Source of the DNA: CAYSBK01 sp964429265
GTDB lineage: Bacteria; Planctomycetota; Phycisphaerae; Sedimentisphaerales; Anaerobacaceae
Assembly: GCA_964429265.1 (NCBI GenBank)
Contig: CAYSBK010000042.1
Coordinates: 1 to 15,546, forward strand
Direction of reading: 5' to 3'
Length of the DNA: 15,546 nt
Shown: in pieces, positions 6,441-14,774 of the stretch
How positions within the stretch are numbered: position 1 is the first letter of the stretch
Layout of the letters: each line of letters opens with the position of its first letter
The notes under the pieces: model-generated
Database searches by the model: none
Told to the model about the DNA's origin: nothing
Seen by the model: only the letters and a program-made list of their open reading frames with translations
Position numbers and translations under genes: made by a program

Positions 6441-7196
6441 ATGGCCGGTCATTCCCACTGGGCAGGTATAAAACACAAGAAGGCCGCGATTGACGCCAAG
6501 CGGGGCAAGGTCTGGAGCAAGATCGCCCGGATGATAATCGTTGCTGCCAGAAACGGCGGAGCCGACCCCGCCAGCAATCTGGCGCTGCGATACGCCATAG
6601 ACAAGGCCCGGGCTGCCAATATGCCCAAGGACAACATCGAAAAGGCGATCAAGCGCGGCACGGGACAGATCGAAGGCGCCAGCTTCGAGCAGGTCGTTTA
6701 CGAGGGTTACGGCCCGGCGGGTGTGGCGGTAATGGTCGAAGCGCTGACCGACAACCGCAACCGAACCACGCCCGAGATAAAGAGGCTTTTCGAAAAGCAC
6801 GGCGGCTCGATGGGGACCACCGGCTGCGTGGCGTGGATGTTCAACAAGAAAGGACTGATCACGGTCGCCACCGACCAGGCCGACGAGGAACAGCTTATGG
6901 AAATCGCCCTGGCGGCCGGCGCGGACGATATGGACAATACGGGAGAGGTTTTCGAAATCACCTGCGACCCGCAGGCCTATGAGAAGCTCAAGGCCACGCT
7001 GCAGGAAAAAGAAATACCGATGCAGGTCGCGGAGCTGTCGATGGTTCCGCAGACCACGGTTCAGGTAACCGACCGGGCCACGGCCGCCAAGGTCATCGCC
7101 CTTATGGAGGCCTTCGAGGACCACGACGACGTCCAGAATACCTACGCCAACTTCGACATTCCCGATGAAATAGTAAGCAGCCTCGGCGACAACTGA
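6441..7196 (+). CDS. YebC/PmpR family protein (TACO1 family)
   Basis: A 251-residue protein with the invariant family start MAGHSHWAGIKHKKAAIDAKRG, the region NGGADPASNLALRYAIDKAR and the segment VYEGYGPAGVAVMVEALTDNR. The family has long been annotated as transcriptional regulators (PmpR). Bacterial YebC and mitochondrial TACO1 are also reported to help ribosomes through difficult proline-containing stretches. Length and all three domains look complete. ATG 6441 follows AAAGG at 6429-6433 with a 7-base gap. It converges with the polysaccharide operon; only 31 bases separate the two stop codons. In many bacteria yebC is linked to ruvC, but not here. Confidence 0.95.
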   Translation: MAGHSHWAGIKHKKAAIDAKRGKVWSKIARMIIVAARNGGADPASNLALRYAIDKARAANMPKDNIEKAIKRGTGQIEGASFEQVVYEGYGPAGVAVMVEALTDNRNRTTPEIKRLFEKHGGSMGTTGCVAWMFNKKGLITVATDQADEEQLMEIALAAGADDMDNTGEVFEITCDPQAYEKLKATLQEKEIPMQVAELSMVPQTTVQVTDRATAAKVIALMEAFEDHDDVQNTYANFDIPDEIVSSLGDN

Positions 7197-7202
7197 GTCG
7201 CC

Positions 7203-7214
7203 CGGCGGCCGCCG
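7203..7214. other. GC palindrome in the convergent gap
   Basis: CGGCGGCCGCCG is a perfect 12-base palindrome between the yebC stop and the stop of the opposing operon. It could slow polymerases from both sides, but it has no loop of normal size and no flanking T-run, so calling it a terminator would go too far. Confidence 0.25.
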
Positions 7215-7227
7215 ACGGTACATCCCC

Positions 7228-9531
7228 CTATGGCTGACCTTTTCGCTGCAGATCGCTTAGGCGTTGTTTTGCCAGGCTGTATCTTTCTTCGCCCAGCCGG
7301 CTGACGATCTTACGGCCGGGATACATTTGCCGGAATTGTTCGCGGAAACTGTCCTCAATCCGGACCGCTTGCCGGTATCGTTCTTCGGCCAGTTGCAGGT
7401 TATTAATTTTTTCGGCGACCTGGGCTGCCTTGTAGTGCAGTCGGCCGCAGCCCGGATACAGCTCCACGGCGCGGCCGACGGCCAGCAGGGCCCGGCGATA
7501 GTATTGGTCCTTGTCGGCGGAGACGGAATTCTCAGCCAAGAGTACGTAGACATCGGCCAGGTGCTCGAAGTGCTTGTAATCGGCCGGATTCCTGGCGATG
7601 GCCTCAAGCAGGTTCTGCCGGGCTTCTTCGAGCCACTTGTGTTGTCCGGCCGCTGACTTCTCGAACCTTTGAATGTAAAGCGCAGCGTTCATCGCCGCCG
7701 ACACCGGGCTTAGCCGGTCGTCGTCGGCGGCAGCGGCAAGCAGCTTATGCGCGGTTGCATAGTTGCCGCGGCCGGCCTCGAGGTGGGCCCGGCGGATTTT
7801 CCCGGTTGCTGCAGCGACCGGCCTGAATATGAACACTATGTATGCACCCGCCAGCAACAGTGCCCCGCCGGCGACAAGTAGTTTCTTGTAGCGCGGCGGC
7901 GCTGCAATGGGGGGGCGTGGTTCTGGTCGATCGCTCAGGGCTACAATGCAAGCCAACACCGCCATGAAGCAGGTCAGAAGACCCGGTTCGAAGATGGCGA
8001 AATCCACCAGGTTGTGCACGATCACTCCGCACAACCCGGCAGCTAATGCGGCAATGGTAAAGCGTTGGGCCGGACCCCTCACGTCACCGGCGGCCGCCAG
8101 GCCGAAGCCCGCAATAAAGGCGATCACCGGCATAAGGAACAGCATTATGAAGGCGGCCTGCCGCTCGGCGGGACTGGCCGCATCAGCGGTGGTGATAAGA
8201 AGCGGTCTGGCAGCCAGCAGTACGGTCGATATTGCTATGGCGGTAACGACGGCGGTGGTATGGAAGGCGGGATCACGAAGGCGCGGTTTCTGCATCAGCC
8301 GGTCGGCTGGCCACAATACAGCCCCCGCCACAGGCCAACAAATCAGCATGAGAAACCCCAATGCTCCTGCCGGGCCGAATTGAGTCAGAACGCTCAGGAC
8401 AAAGTTGTGAGGGTCGCAAACGCTTTCCGGTGCCGAGGCCGGCTTGTAGCGGGTGTAGAAATAGCCGAAATTGCCGCCGCCGACGCCGGTGAGCGGATGG
8501 TCGGCATACATTTGCGCCGAGGCCTTCCAGTACTGCCACCGCACCAGCATCGAGTTGCCGCCGGGCAGGCGACCGCACTTCAAGCCGTAACCGGCTGTTG
8601 CGACAACGCCAGCGGCTGCAATTAGACCCACCGCAACAAGAATCGTTCGCCGGCGCCCGGCAAGGCGCTCGGGAACAAACCCACGGCCGGCAAAGACCAC
8701 CGCCGCCGGCACAAGCGCCAGAATCGCACCTTTGCTGGCCGTGATGAACAGACCGAAAGCGATGGTTGCCGTTGCTGCAGCACAGGCCACCAGCCGCGCC
8801 GCGGCCGAGGGGTCCGAGTTGCGTGTTTTCAGCTTGCCGACGAGCAGCGCCGCCGCGCAGCCCAGGGCCAGCAGCGCAAACGAGCCTGCAGAGTTGGCGG
8901 TGGTGAAGAACCCGTGTGGGCCGCGGGAGTAGAGCCTGTGCTCAAAGAGCGTTTGTTCGAAGCTGCCTGGTTCAATGCCGAGAGGGCCCAGCAAGCTGTT
9001 GGGGTCGCGGTCGTACTGGGCGACCATCATCGGGTTGGTGAAAAAGAATTGTTCCGCGCACTGGTACGCTGAGACGACGCCGCAGGCAACCACAACCGTC
9101 AGCACCAGCCTTATCTTCGCGGGCGAATCGAGGATCCGTATCAACACCACCGCCATAAGCATAGGTGCCGCCATCGTCACCGAGCTTGTGATTGCGGTGC
9201 GCTTATCGCCGGCCTGGATGCCGGCAACGACCGCCGCGGCCATAAAGATGAGCAGGCCCGCAAGAAACGGTTTAGGCACGTGCACCTTTCGGGAGGTACA
9301 GACCGCCCAGGTCAGCCAGAAGCCCGCCGCAACCAGCAGCACCGACGACAGTATCAGGCTGTGAAGGTTGTCGCTGATGTTGAACGGGCGGGTGCTCCAG
9401 CGAGCCGGCGGGCCCTCGGCGAACGTCAGCCGAAGCGCCAGCACGCACAGGAAAACCACCAGCACCGCGTAATCGACGGCGGTTCGGCCGGTTAAGTGTG
9501 CGGGTTTATCCCTGTGTCTTGCCGGTGTCAT
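7228..9531 (-). CDS. O-antigen ligase/polymerase-type membrane protein with TPR tail
   Basis: This 767-residue protein has about a dozen hydrophobic helices across residues 20-570. It carries the Wzy_C/WaaL-type periplasmic segment: YADHPLTGVGGGNFGYF followed by DPHNFVLSVLTQFGPAG, with the hallmark His at 375. Such proteins move a glycan from its polyprenyl-diphosphate carrier to an acceptor, or polymerise repeat units. From about residue 586 to the end the chain is soluble and helical with TPR-like repeats (for example around ARQNLLEAIARNPADYKHFEHLADVY and LHYKAAQVAEKINNLQLAEERY), a combination known in planctomycetes and some other phyla. The start overlaps the upstream transferase gene by 26 bases, so translation is probably coupled. 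Ligase and polymerase roles cannot be told apart from sequence. Confidence 0.85.
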   Translation of the reverse strand: MTPARHRDKPAHLTGRTAVDYAVLVVFLCVLALRLTFAEGPPARWSTRPFNISDNLHSLILSSVLLVAAGFWLTWAVCTSRKVHVPKPFLAGLLIFMAAAVVAGIQAGDKRTAITSSVTMAAPMLMAVVLIRILDSPAKIRLVLTVVVACGVVSAYQCAEQFFFTNPMMVAQYDRDPNSLLGPLGIEPGSFEQTLFEHRLYSRGPHGFFTTANSAGSFALLALGCAAALLVGKLKTRNSDPSAAARLVACAAATATIAFGLFITASKGAILALVPAAVVFAGRGFVPERLAGRRRTILVAVGLIAAAGVVATAGYGLKCGRLPGGNSMLVRWQYWKASAQMYADHPLTGVGGGNFGYFYTRYKPASAPESVCDPHNFVLSVLTQFGPAGALGFLMLICWPVAGAVLWPADRLMQKPRLRDPAFHTTAVVTAIAISTVLLAARPLLITTADAASPAERQAAFIMLFLMPVIAFIAGFGLAAAGDVRGPAQRFTIAALAAGLCGVIVHNLVDFAIFEPGLLTCFMAVLACIVALSDRPEPRPPIAAPPRYKKLLVAGGALLLAGAYIVFIFRPVAAATGKIRRAHLEAGRGNYATAHKLLAAAADDDRLSPVSAAMNAALYIQRFEKSAAGQHKWLEEARQNLLEAIARNPADYKHFEHLADVYVLLAENSVSADKDQYYRRALLAVGRAVELYPGCGRLHYKAAQVAEKINNLQLAEERYRQAVRIEDSFREQFRQMYPGRKIVSRLGEERYSLAKQRLSDLQRKGQP

Positions 9532-10594
9532 TTGCGGCGGCGGTCTCCAGGATGCCGACGATCACCAGAACCAGAACGGCCTGTGTGAAGATCAGGACTG
9601 CCCCGACCCTGCCGACCTGATACAGGAAGGTCGCCCCCAGGCCGGTCGTCAGCGTCGCCAGGTACAGCGTCAGGACGGCCTGGGTGTCGCTGAGGCCGAG
9701 CCGGCTCAGGCGGTGCGAGAAGTGCTGGGTATCGCCGACGAAGGGACTTTTGCCCTGTCTCAATCGAATCAGCGTAACGCTGAGGAAGTCGTAAAGCGGC
9801 ACGGCCATAACTATCACCGGCAGGAACACGCAGTACCATCGGCCGCTGGCGGCCTGCTGGTAATACGTCGTCCGCAGCGTCAAAATCGCCACGAAAAATC
9901 CCGTCACAAGCGACCCCGCGTCGCCCATAAACACCCTCGCCGGGGGGAAGTTGTGCACCAGAAAGCCCAGCAGTGTGCCTACCAGCAGGATTGCCACCGC
10001 CGCCACGAACACCTGCCCCGCCGTAACAGCCGCGGCCAGCAAAATCCCTGCCGCGATTGTCGCGATACCGGCAGAAAGGCCGTCCATATTGTCCAGAAAG
10101 TTGAATGCATTTATTATCAATACTATCCAGAATGCCGACAGGGCCGTCGTGACAATCCGGTTGTGTATGAAGAACTCCACCCTCGTTTCGGTGAAGCCCG
10201 CCACAGCAATGGCGGCGGTGAACTGAACCGCCAGCTTCGCCCACGGCCCCAGGTGCCTTATGTCGTCCCACAATCCCAGCGCGAACAAGACAAAGCCGCA
10301 AAGCAGGATGATAATCAGCTCGTGGCTTCTGGCGACGAAGTCGGCTGCGGCGACGTTTGCCTGCTCGGCCAGGCGAGGCGGAATACCCTGCAGCCAGATA
10401 AAGACCGCCCCCCCAACCACAACCACCGAGATGGTGGCGAAGATCGCTATTCCACCACCCAGCGGCACGGTGCGGTCGGCGAATCTGTCGGCGGCCGGCC
10501 GGCAGACAAAACCGACCCGCCGGGCGATCGCCGCCGCAACGCCGGTCAGAATCGTCGATAAAATAAACGACCCCGCAAGAAGCCCTATTGCCAC
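9506..10594 (-). CDS. WecA/TagO-type polyprenyl-phosphate sugar-1-phosphate transferase
   Basis: A 362-residue integral membrane enzyme of the MraY/WecA/TagO family. It moves a sugar-1-phosphate (typically GlcNAc-1-P from UDP-GlcNAc) to undecaprenyl phosphate on the cytoplasmic face, the first step of a surface glycan. Key motifs: GLWDD at 107-111, NAFNFLDNMDGLSAG (162-176), FMGDAGSLVTGF (222-233), PLYDF (266-270) and the substrate-recognition stretch DTQHFSHRL (288-296), which is WecA-like and not MraY-like. About ten hydrophobic helices fit the family. The start is GTG, and its first base is the last base, on the opposite end, of the preceding stop (a one-base TAGTG overlap). The ligase gene follows directly, so initiation and late steps of one glycan are paired. 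Confidence 0.92.
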   Translation of the reverse strand: MAIGLLAGSFILSTILTGVAAAIARRVGFVCRPAADRFADRTVPLGGGIAIFATISVVVVGGAVFIWLQGIPPRLAEQANVAAADFVARSHELIIILLCGFVLFALGLWDDIRHLGPWAKLAVQFTAAIAVAGFTETRVEFFIHNRIVTTALSAFWIVLIINAFNFLDNMDGLSAGIATIAAGILLAAAVTAGQVFVAAVAILLVGTLLGFLVHNFPPARVFMGDAGSLVTGFFVAILTLRTTYYQQAASGRWYCVFLPVIVMAVPLYDFLSVTLIRLRQGKSPFVGDTQHFSHRLSRLGLSDTQAVLTLYLATLTTGLGATFLYQVGRVGAVLIFTQAVLVLVIVGILETAAANDTGKTQG

Positions 10595-11163
10595 TATGGT
10601 CGGCGTGTTGATCGTCTTGCTCCTTCGGTATCCCTTAATTGTTCAAGTAACCGCGCCCGCACCCGAGCAAAGAAATCAAGGTACACCTGCTGGGTGTAGT
10701 CCGGATAGGTGTACTCAAGCGGCCTCCAGCGACCCTTCTCAAAGATCAGAGTCACCTCGGCGTAAATCTTTTTCCCGATATATATACGGTGTGCGTAGTT
10801 CTTTGTTGTGGCCAGCACCAGTTTGGAAGGCTCAATAATGCCCGGGTCCAGGTTTACGGGCCTGGGCAAAGGCAGTTGCAGCTTCGCCGCCAGGCGTTTT
10901 TCGAGTTTGTTTGTTCTTAGCTTGATCCCCGCCAGTTTCACCGGGTCGATGAGCTTTTCTATGCTCAGCAACTGCCGCAGGATATTGCCTCCGGTCTGCT
11001 GCTTGTAGTAGTCGGTCTGGTCGAAAGGCCAGATGTCGCTGGCCAGGTCGGCGTGCCCGAAGGCGTGCTCGACGGCCTCGCGACCGGCCAGCAGGCATCG
11101 CCGGTCGGCGCCCAGCATTGCCACAACCAGTTTCGCAGGCCCTGGGGCCTTTAGCTGCCACAT
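10594..11163 (-). CDS. DUF4416 family protein
   Basis: I recognise this about 190-residue soluble protein as DUF4416, a family of unknown function. The pattern includes a GADRRCLLAGREAVEHAFG segment near the N terminus, FDQTDYYKQQTGG, IDPVKLAGIKLRTNKLEK, the strongly conserved VNLDPGII then SKLVLATTKNYAHRIYIGK, and ends with YTYPDYTQQVYLDFF. The conserved acidic, Asn and His residues suggest a binding site, but no reaction is known. ATG at 11163 is chosen because GGGTGA is well spaced before it and it gives a family-like start; TTG 11181 would add 6 residues and sits 7 bases after the proS stop. It is sandwiched between proS and the sugar transferase with near-zero spacing, so it is co-transcribed with both. 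Confidence 0.85.
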   Translation of the reverse strand: MWQLKAPGPAKLVVAMLGADRRCLLAGREAVEHAFGHADLASDIWPFDQTDYYKQQTGGNILRQLLSIEKLIDPVKLAGIKLRTNKLEKRLAAKLQLPLPRPVNLDPGIIEPSKLVLATTKNYAHRIYIGKKIYAEVTLIFEKGRWRPLEYTYPDYTQQVYLDFFARVRARLLEQLRDTEGARRSTRRP

Positions 11164-11188
11164 CGGCAAGGTCACCCGCAAGAACTTC

Positions 11189-12925
11189 TCACGACAGGCT
11201 TTCTTTGAGCCGCTTGACGATTTCCACGCACCGCCCCGCCGCCTGTTCGATAGGAACGCTGTGGCCGTTTGGTTCGCTCCGTAATTTGATTTCCACGTTG
11301 CCCTGGGCCACGGATTTGCGACCCACCGTCACCCGCACCGGTATGCCGATGAGGTCGGCGTCCTTGAATTTCACCCCGCCGCGCAGTACGCGGTCGTCGA
11401 GCAGTGTTTCGATACCGTTATCGAGAAGCCGGCGGTAAATGGCCTCGGCGGCGCCGGCAACCTCGCCGTCCTCCTGGTTGACGCAGGTAACCAGCACCTC
11501 GAACGGCGCGATTGTCACCGGAAAGATGATGCCGTCCCTGTCGCTGCACGTTTCTATCGCCGCAGCGAGGATTCGGTTTATTCCGATGCCGTAGCAGCCC
11601 ATAAGACAGGGCTTTTCCACCCCATTGTCGTCAAGAAAAGTTGCGCCGAGTTTTTCACTGTACTTGGTTCCGAGCTTGAAGACCTGACCCACCTCGATGC
11701 CGCGACTGAACAGAAGTTTCTTGCCCTTGTAGGTATCGTCGGGCGTGGCCTTGCGGATATCGGCGACGATTATATTGTCGCCCTCGAGCGGGAAATCCCT
11801 GCCGGGGACCACGTTCCTGAGGTGGTAGTCGGTCTCGTTGGCGCCGGCGACCCCCACGGCCATCGCCGCCACCGCGTGGTCGATAATGATCTTAAAAGGC
11901 GGTTTCTTTAACCCTATCGGTCCCGCAAAGCCGACCTTTGCGCCCGTTACCGTTTCAATGGTCTTTTCGTCGGCCAGGCTGATATGCTTGCCGCCGACCG
12001 CCTGGGTGAGTTTTTCTTGATTGAGTTCGTGGTCACCGCGCACCAGTGCCACCACCACCTCACTGCCGGCCGAATATATCAGCGTCTTTATCATTTGTTT
12101 CGGCTCGGTCTTGAGAAAGCTGCACACCGCCTCGATGCTGCCTATGCCCGGCGTATGCACCTTCTCCGGCGGGGGTATTTCACCCTGAGCCTTTTGTTTC
12201 GGTACCGGGTCAACCGGCGCCTTTTCGAGGTTCGCTGCGTACGAACCATCCTCGGTCGAAACAATCACATCTTCGCCCGATTCGCAGGGAATCGTAAACT
12301 GGTGCGAGCCGGAGCCGCCCATCTCGCCCGACTCGGCCTCCACGATGACGTACTTCAACCCGCACCGACTGAATATCCGGCAGTAAGCGTCGTACATAAG
12401 CCTGTACGTTTCATCGAGGCTTTCGGCGCTGTCGTGGAAGCTGTAGGCGTCTTTCATTATGAACTCCCGCGAGCGGATTACGCCGAACCGCGGCCGGAAC
12501 TCATCCCGGAACTTGAAACTTATCTGGTACAGGTTGACCGGCAGTTGCCTGTACGAGCTTATCTCCCCGGCCGCCAGGGCCGTTACGACCTCCTCGGCGG
12601 TCGGAGCCAGGACATTGAGCCGGCCGTGGCGGTCCTCGAACCGGGCCATCGTTTCGCCGTAGTCGATATCCCGGCCGGTCTTCTGCCACAGCTCAATGGG
12701 CTGAACCGACGGCATAAGAATCTCCTGGGCGCCGGTGCGGTCCATTTCCTGCCGCACTATCTCGATGATTTTCTTCAGGCACCGCCACCCGAGCGGCAGG
12801 TACGTGTAGGTGCCGCTTGCAACCTTTCGTACAAGACCAGCCCGAATCATAAGCCTGTGGCTGGCTATCTCGGCGTCGGCGGGAGCCTGCTTAACCGTCG
12901 GTATGAACATTCGGCTGTATTTCAT
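11189..12925 (-). CDS. proS: Prolyl-tRNA synthetase, bacterial (INS-containing) type
   Basis: A 578-residue class II aminoacyl-tRNA synthetase that charges tRNA-Pro in the cytoplasm. Motif 1 lies in the GTYTYLPLGWRCLKKI region (38-53), motif 2 around FKFRDEFRPRFGVIRSREF (137-155) and motif 3 at GCYGIGINRIL (443-453). Between motifs 2 and 3 (about 225-400) is the INS editing domain that removes mischarged Ala, with Lys280 at the place of the editing-domain lysine of the E. coli enzyme. The anticodon-binding domain follows from about 470. The length matches the 572-residue E. coli form. ATG 12925 is the natural start. It heads a leftward operon, an unusual partner for surface-glycan genes. Confidence 0.97.
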   Translation of the reverse strand: MKYSRMFIPTVKQAPADAEIASHRLMIRAGLVRKVASGTYTYLPLGWRCLKKIIEIVRQEMDRTGAQEILMPSVQPIELWQKTGRDIDYGETMARFEDRHGRLNVLAPTAEEVVTALAAGEISSYRQLPVNLYQISFKFRDEFRPRFGVIRSREFIMKDAYSFHDSAESLDETYRLMYDAYCRIFSRCGLKYVIVEAESGEMGGSGSHQFTIPCESGEDVIVSTEDGSYAANLEKAPVDPVPKQKAQGEIPPPEKVHTPGIGSIEAVCSFLKTEPKQMIKTLIYSAGSEVVVALVRGDHELNQEKLTQAVGGKHISLADEKTIETVTGAKVGFAGPIGLKKPPFKIIIDHAVAAMAVGVAGANETDYHLRNVVPGRDFPLEGDNIIVADIRKATPDDTYKGKKLLFSRGIEVGQVFKLGTKYSEKLGATFLDDNGVEKPCLMGCYGIGINRILAAAIETCSDRDGIIFPVTIAPFEVLVTCVNQEDGEVAGAAEAIYRRLLDNGIETLLDDRVLRGGVKFKDADLIGIPVRVTVGRKSVAQGNVEIKLRSEPNGHSVPIEQAAGRCVEIVKRLKESLS

Positions 12926-12969
12926 AGTCGGTCCTCGGTTAACTGCCTGTGTGGGCCTACGGAACCGGT

Positions 12970-12998
12970 TTTATAGTCCACCCGCACCGTCCTTGCAA
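12970..12998 (-). promoter_or_regulatory. Promoter of the proS operon
   Basis: Read on the minus strand, TTGCAA (12998-12993), a 17-base spacer and TATAAA (12975-12970) make a good sigma70-type promoter. The predicted start near 12963 leaves a leader of about 38 bases before the proS ATG, too short for a T-box or other complex leader. Confidence 0.65.
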
Positions 12999-13066
12999 GG
13001 CAAAAAGCCGGCACCCCGCACCGGACCACCGCCACGGCTGGCCGAAAAAATCACTGCAAAATCACG

Positions 13067-13095
13067 TTGGTTGAAGGACAGCGGTGCGTTAAAAT
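13067..13095 (+). promoter_or_regulatory. Possible promoter of the kinase gene
   Basis: TTGGTT (13067-13072), a 17-base spacer and TAAAAT (13090-13095) give a fair sigma70-type promoter facing right. It diverges from the proS promoter, with 68 bases between the two -35 boxes. A start near 13102 leaves a leader of about 80 bases, and it lies before both possible kinase start codons. Confidence 0.45.
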
Positions 13096-13182
13096 TTCAG
13101 CCTCGACGGCAGTTCAAAAGCATTGTTCATACTGCAAAAAGCTCCGACAGGTGCGCCTCCATCCGGGCGCCCGGATACGGTT

Positions 13183-14490
13183 ATGGCCGCAAAGCAGGAT
13201 ACCGGTGTTTCAGCGTTGACCAGGGGCAGTCGCTTGGGGAAGTATCGTCTGTACAGCCGGCTGGACCACGGCGGCAGCTCGGAGGTCTGGAAGGCCAGGG
13301 ACTGCGTCGAGGGCACGTGGGTGGCGCTGAAGATACCCCTGCGGCAGGTCCGCGATGTCCGCGATGCGGCCGCCTTCTCCAGGGAGCTGCGACTGCTCAG
13401 CAAGCTGCGGCATCGCCATATAATGCCTTTGAAGAACGCCGACATCATAGACGGCTGCCTGGTGCTGGCGACCGAGTTGTCCGTCCGCACGCTCGACGAT
13501 TGCTCCAGGCCGATGTCGGTTCGCCGAATCCTTTCGGTGTTGGTGCAGGTGCTGGATGGCCTGGCCTACGCGCATCGAAACAGACTCGTCCACTGCGACG
13601 TAACGCCGGGCAACATCTTTCTTTTTCCGAACGGCCACGCGGCCCTGGGTGATTTCGGCATTTCGCTCGAACTCAAGGGCAAACCCAAGACCATCGACGA
13701 TTTCGGAACACCCGGCTACGTCGCGCCGGAGCAGGCATACGGCCGGCCCACCTACCGCAGCGATTGCTTTGCGGTAGGGCTTATCCTGTACGAGTTTGTC
13801 ACAGGGGTGCTGCCGCGATGGCCTTTTCGCTGGCCGCTGCGAGGACAAAAGCGCTTTCGCGAACTGACCAGTGCTGCGATGACCGACTTCATCAGGAAAG
13901 CGCTGGCCGTAGACCCGCAGAAGCGATTTGCCGACGCAGGGGAAATGCTCACCGCCTTGCTGGAGGCCACCCCGAAGGCCCTGCGTAAGAAGCTGTTGCA
14001 GCGAGGCCATGAGCGACGTAGCCCCGACTGGCGAAAACTGAGGCGGCAGAGCTTCGTCAAGCGCTACGCGAAGGTCCTGAACGGGGTGTTTGACTGCGTC
14101 GAGTGCGGTGAACCAATAGCCGAGGCTATGGCACTGTGCCCGTGGTGCGGCACGGACCGCAACCGGTTCGACGACCGCAGCAGGTTCGATTACGTTTGCC
14201 CTCGATGCCATAAGGGTGTTCTGGCCGAGTGGCGGTTTTGCCCGTGGTGCTATGGCGCGGGCTTCGCCGCACCGAGCCGGACCCGTACGAAGGGGGTCCG
14301 CTACAACGGCAAGTGCAGGTATTGCGGTGGTGAGTTGATGAGGTTTATGCGGTATTGTCCCTGGTGTCGGCGCAAGGTTCGTCGGCCGTGGTATGTGCGC
14401 CCATTTCCGCAGGTTTGCAGCCGCTGCGGTTGGGCCGTTGATACCGATTACTGGCATTACTGCCCCTGGTGCGGACAGGCCCTGTTGTAA
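13183..14490 (+). CDS. Soluble Ser/Thr protein kinase with four C-terminal zinc ribbons
   Basis: This 435-residue protein has an N-terminal Hanks-type kinase domain (about 18-265): a divergent Gly loop DHGGSSEVW, VALK with Lys50, Glu68, catalytic loop HCDVTPGN (Asp139, Asn144), DFG 157-159 and APE 181-183. The Arg of HRD is Cys, so it is a non-RD kinase, and the usual Lys of DxKxxN is Thr; otherwise it looks active. After a basic linker come four C-x2-C-x10/11-CPWC modules, with cysteines at 305/308/319/322, 339/342/353/356, 378/381/392/395 and 412/415/427/430, each likely to bind one zinc. No membrane helix is present, unlike most bacterial PknB-type kinases. ATG 13183 is used; TTG 13123 would add 20 residues unlike a kinase start. 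Substrate unknown; no phosphatase gene is near. Confidence 0.9.
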   Translation: MAAKQDTGVSALTRGSRLGKYRLYSRLDHGGSSEVWKARDCVEGTWVALKIPLRQVRDVRDAAAFSRELRLLSKLRHRHIMPLKNADIIDGCLVLATELSVRTLDDCSRPMSVRRILSVLVQVLDGLAYAHRNRLVHCDVTPGNIFLFPNGHAALGDFGISLELKGKPKTIDDFGTPGYVAPEQAYGRPTYRSDCFAVGLILYEFVTGVLPRWPFRWPLRGQKRFRELTSAAMTDFIRKALAVDPQKRFADAGEMLTALLEATPKALRKKLLQRGHERRSPDWRKLRRQSFVKRYAKVLNGVFDCVECGEPIAEAMALCPWCGTDRNRFDDRSRFDYVCPRCHKGVLAEWRFCPWCYGAGFAAPSRTRTKGVRYNGKCRYCGGELMRFMRYCPWCRRKVRRPWYVRPFPQVCSRCGWAVDTDYWHYCPWCGQALL

Positions 14491-14639
14491 GGCTTCGCGG
14501 CGACCGCCCGGGCGTGTCTGGTCGTTCATTGCGACAACGGTCGGCCGGGAAAAAATTACGGGCACTACCGATAAAACCGCCGCCCTTGCGGAGTCGACCT
14601 GGTCATTTGCTTGCCGGCTGCCCTGTCGGTGTTTGTCTC
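14491..14639. other. Intergenic stretch without a recognised feature
   Basis: Between the kinase stop and the next promoter I see no hairpin followed by a T-run, no supported ORF and no repeat. A rightward terminator would be expected here but is not evident. Confidence 0.35.
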
Positions 14640-14668
14640 TTGAACGGGCGATGCGGTTGTAGTACAAT
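14640..14668 (+). promoter_or_regulatory. Promoter of the 3D-domain gene
   Basis: TTGAAC (14640-14645), a 17-base spacer and TACAAT (14663-14668) form one of the best sigma70-type matches in the window. The predicted start near 14675 leaves about 100 bases of leader before GTG 14775. Confidence 0.65.
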
Positions 14669-14774
14669 ATCTGCAACAATGCACGGAGGCACGGGGTGAC
14701 AGCTCCCTTTGTCGGCAAACCGGACTTGCCCGAGCAAGAATTCGCATTGCTGCTGTCATTGTGGAGAAAAGAGG

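Noticed and set aside
7197..7227. Bidirectional terminator between yebC and the opposing operon
   Set aside because: Only a loopless GC palindrome is present, with no T-run on either side.
9713..10561. 282-codon plus-strand frame opposite the sugar-phosphate transferase
   Set aside because: The minus-strand gene has all family motifs; the shadow product is a charged, featureless sequence.
12926..12963. T-box or other riboswitch before proS
   Set aside because: The leader predicted from the promoter is only about 38 bases, too short for a T-box, and shows no specifier or antiterminator structure.
11984..12976. 330-codon plus-strand frame antisense to proS
   Set aside because: proS is clear on the other strand. 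The frame also runs into the proS promoter, and its translation shows no domain.
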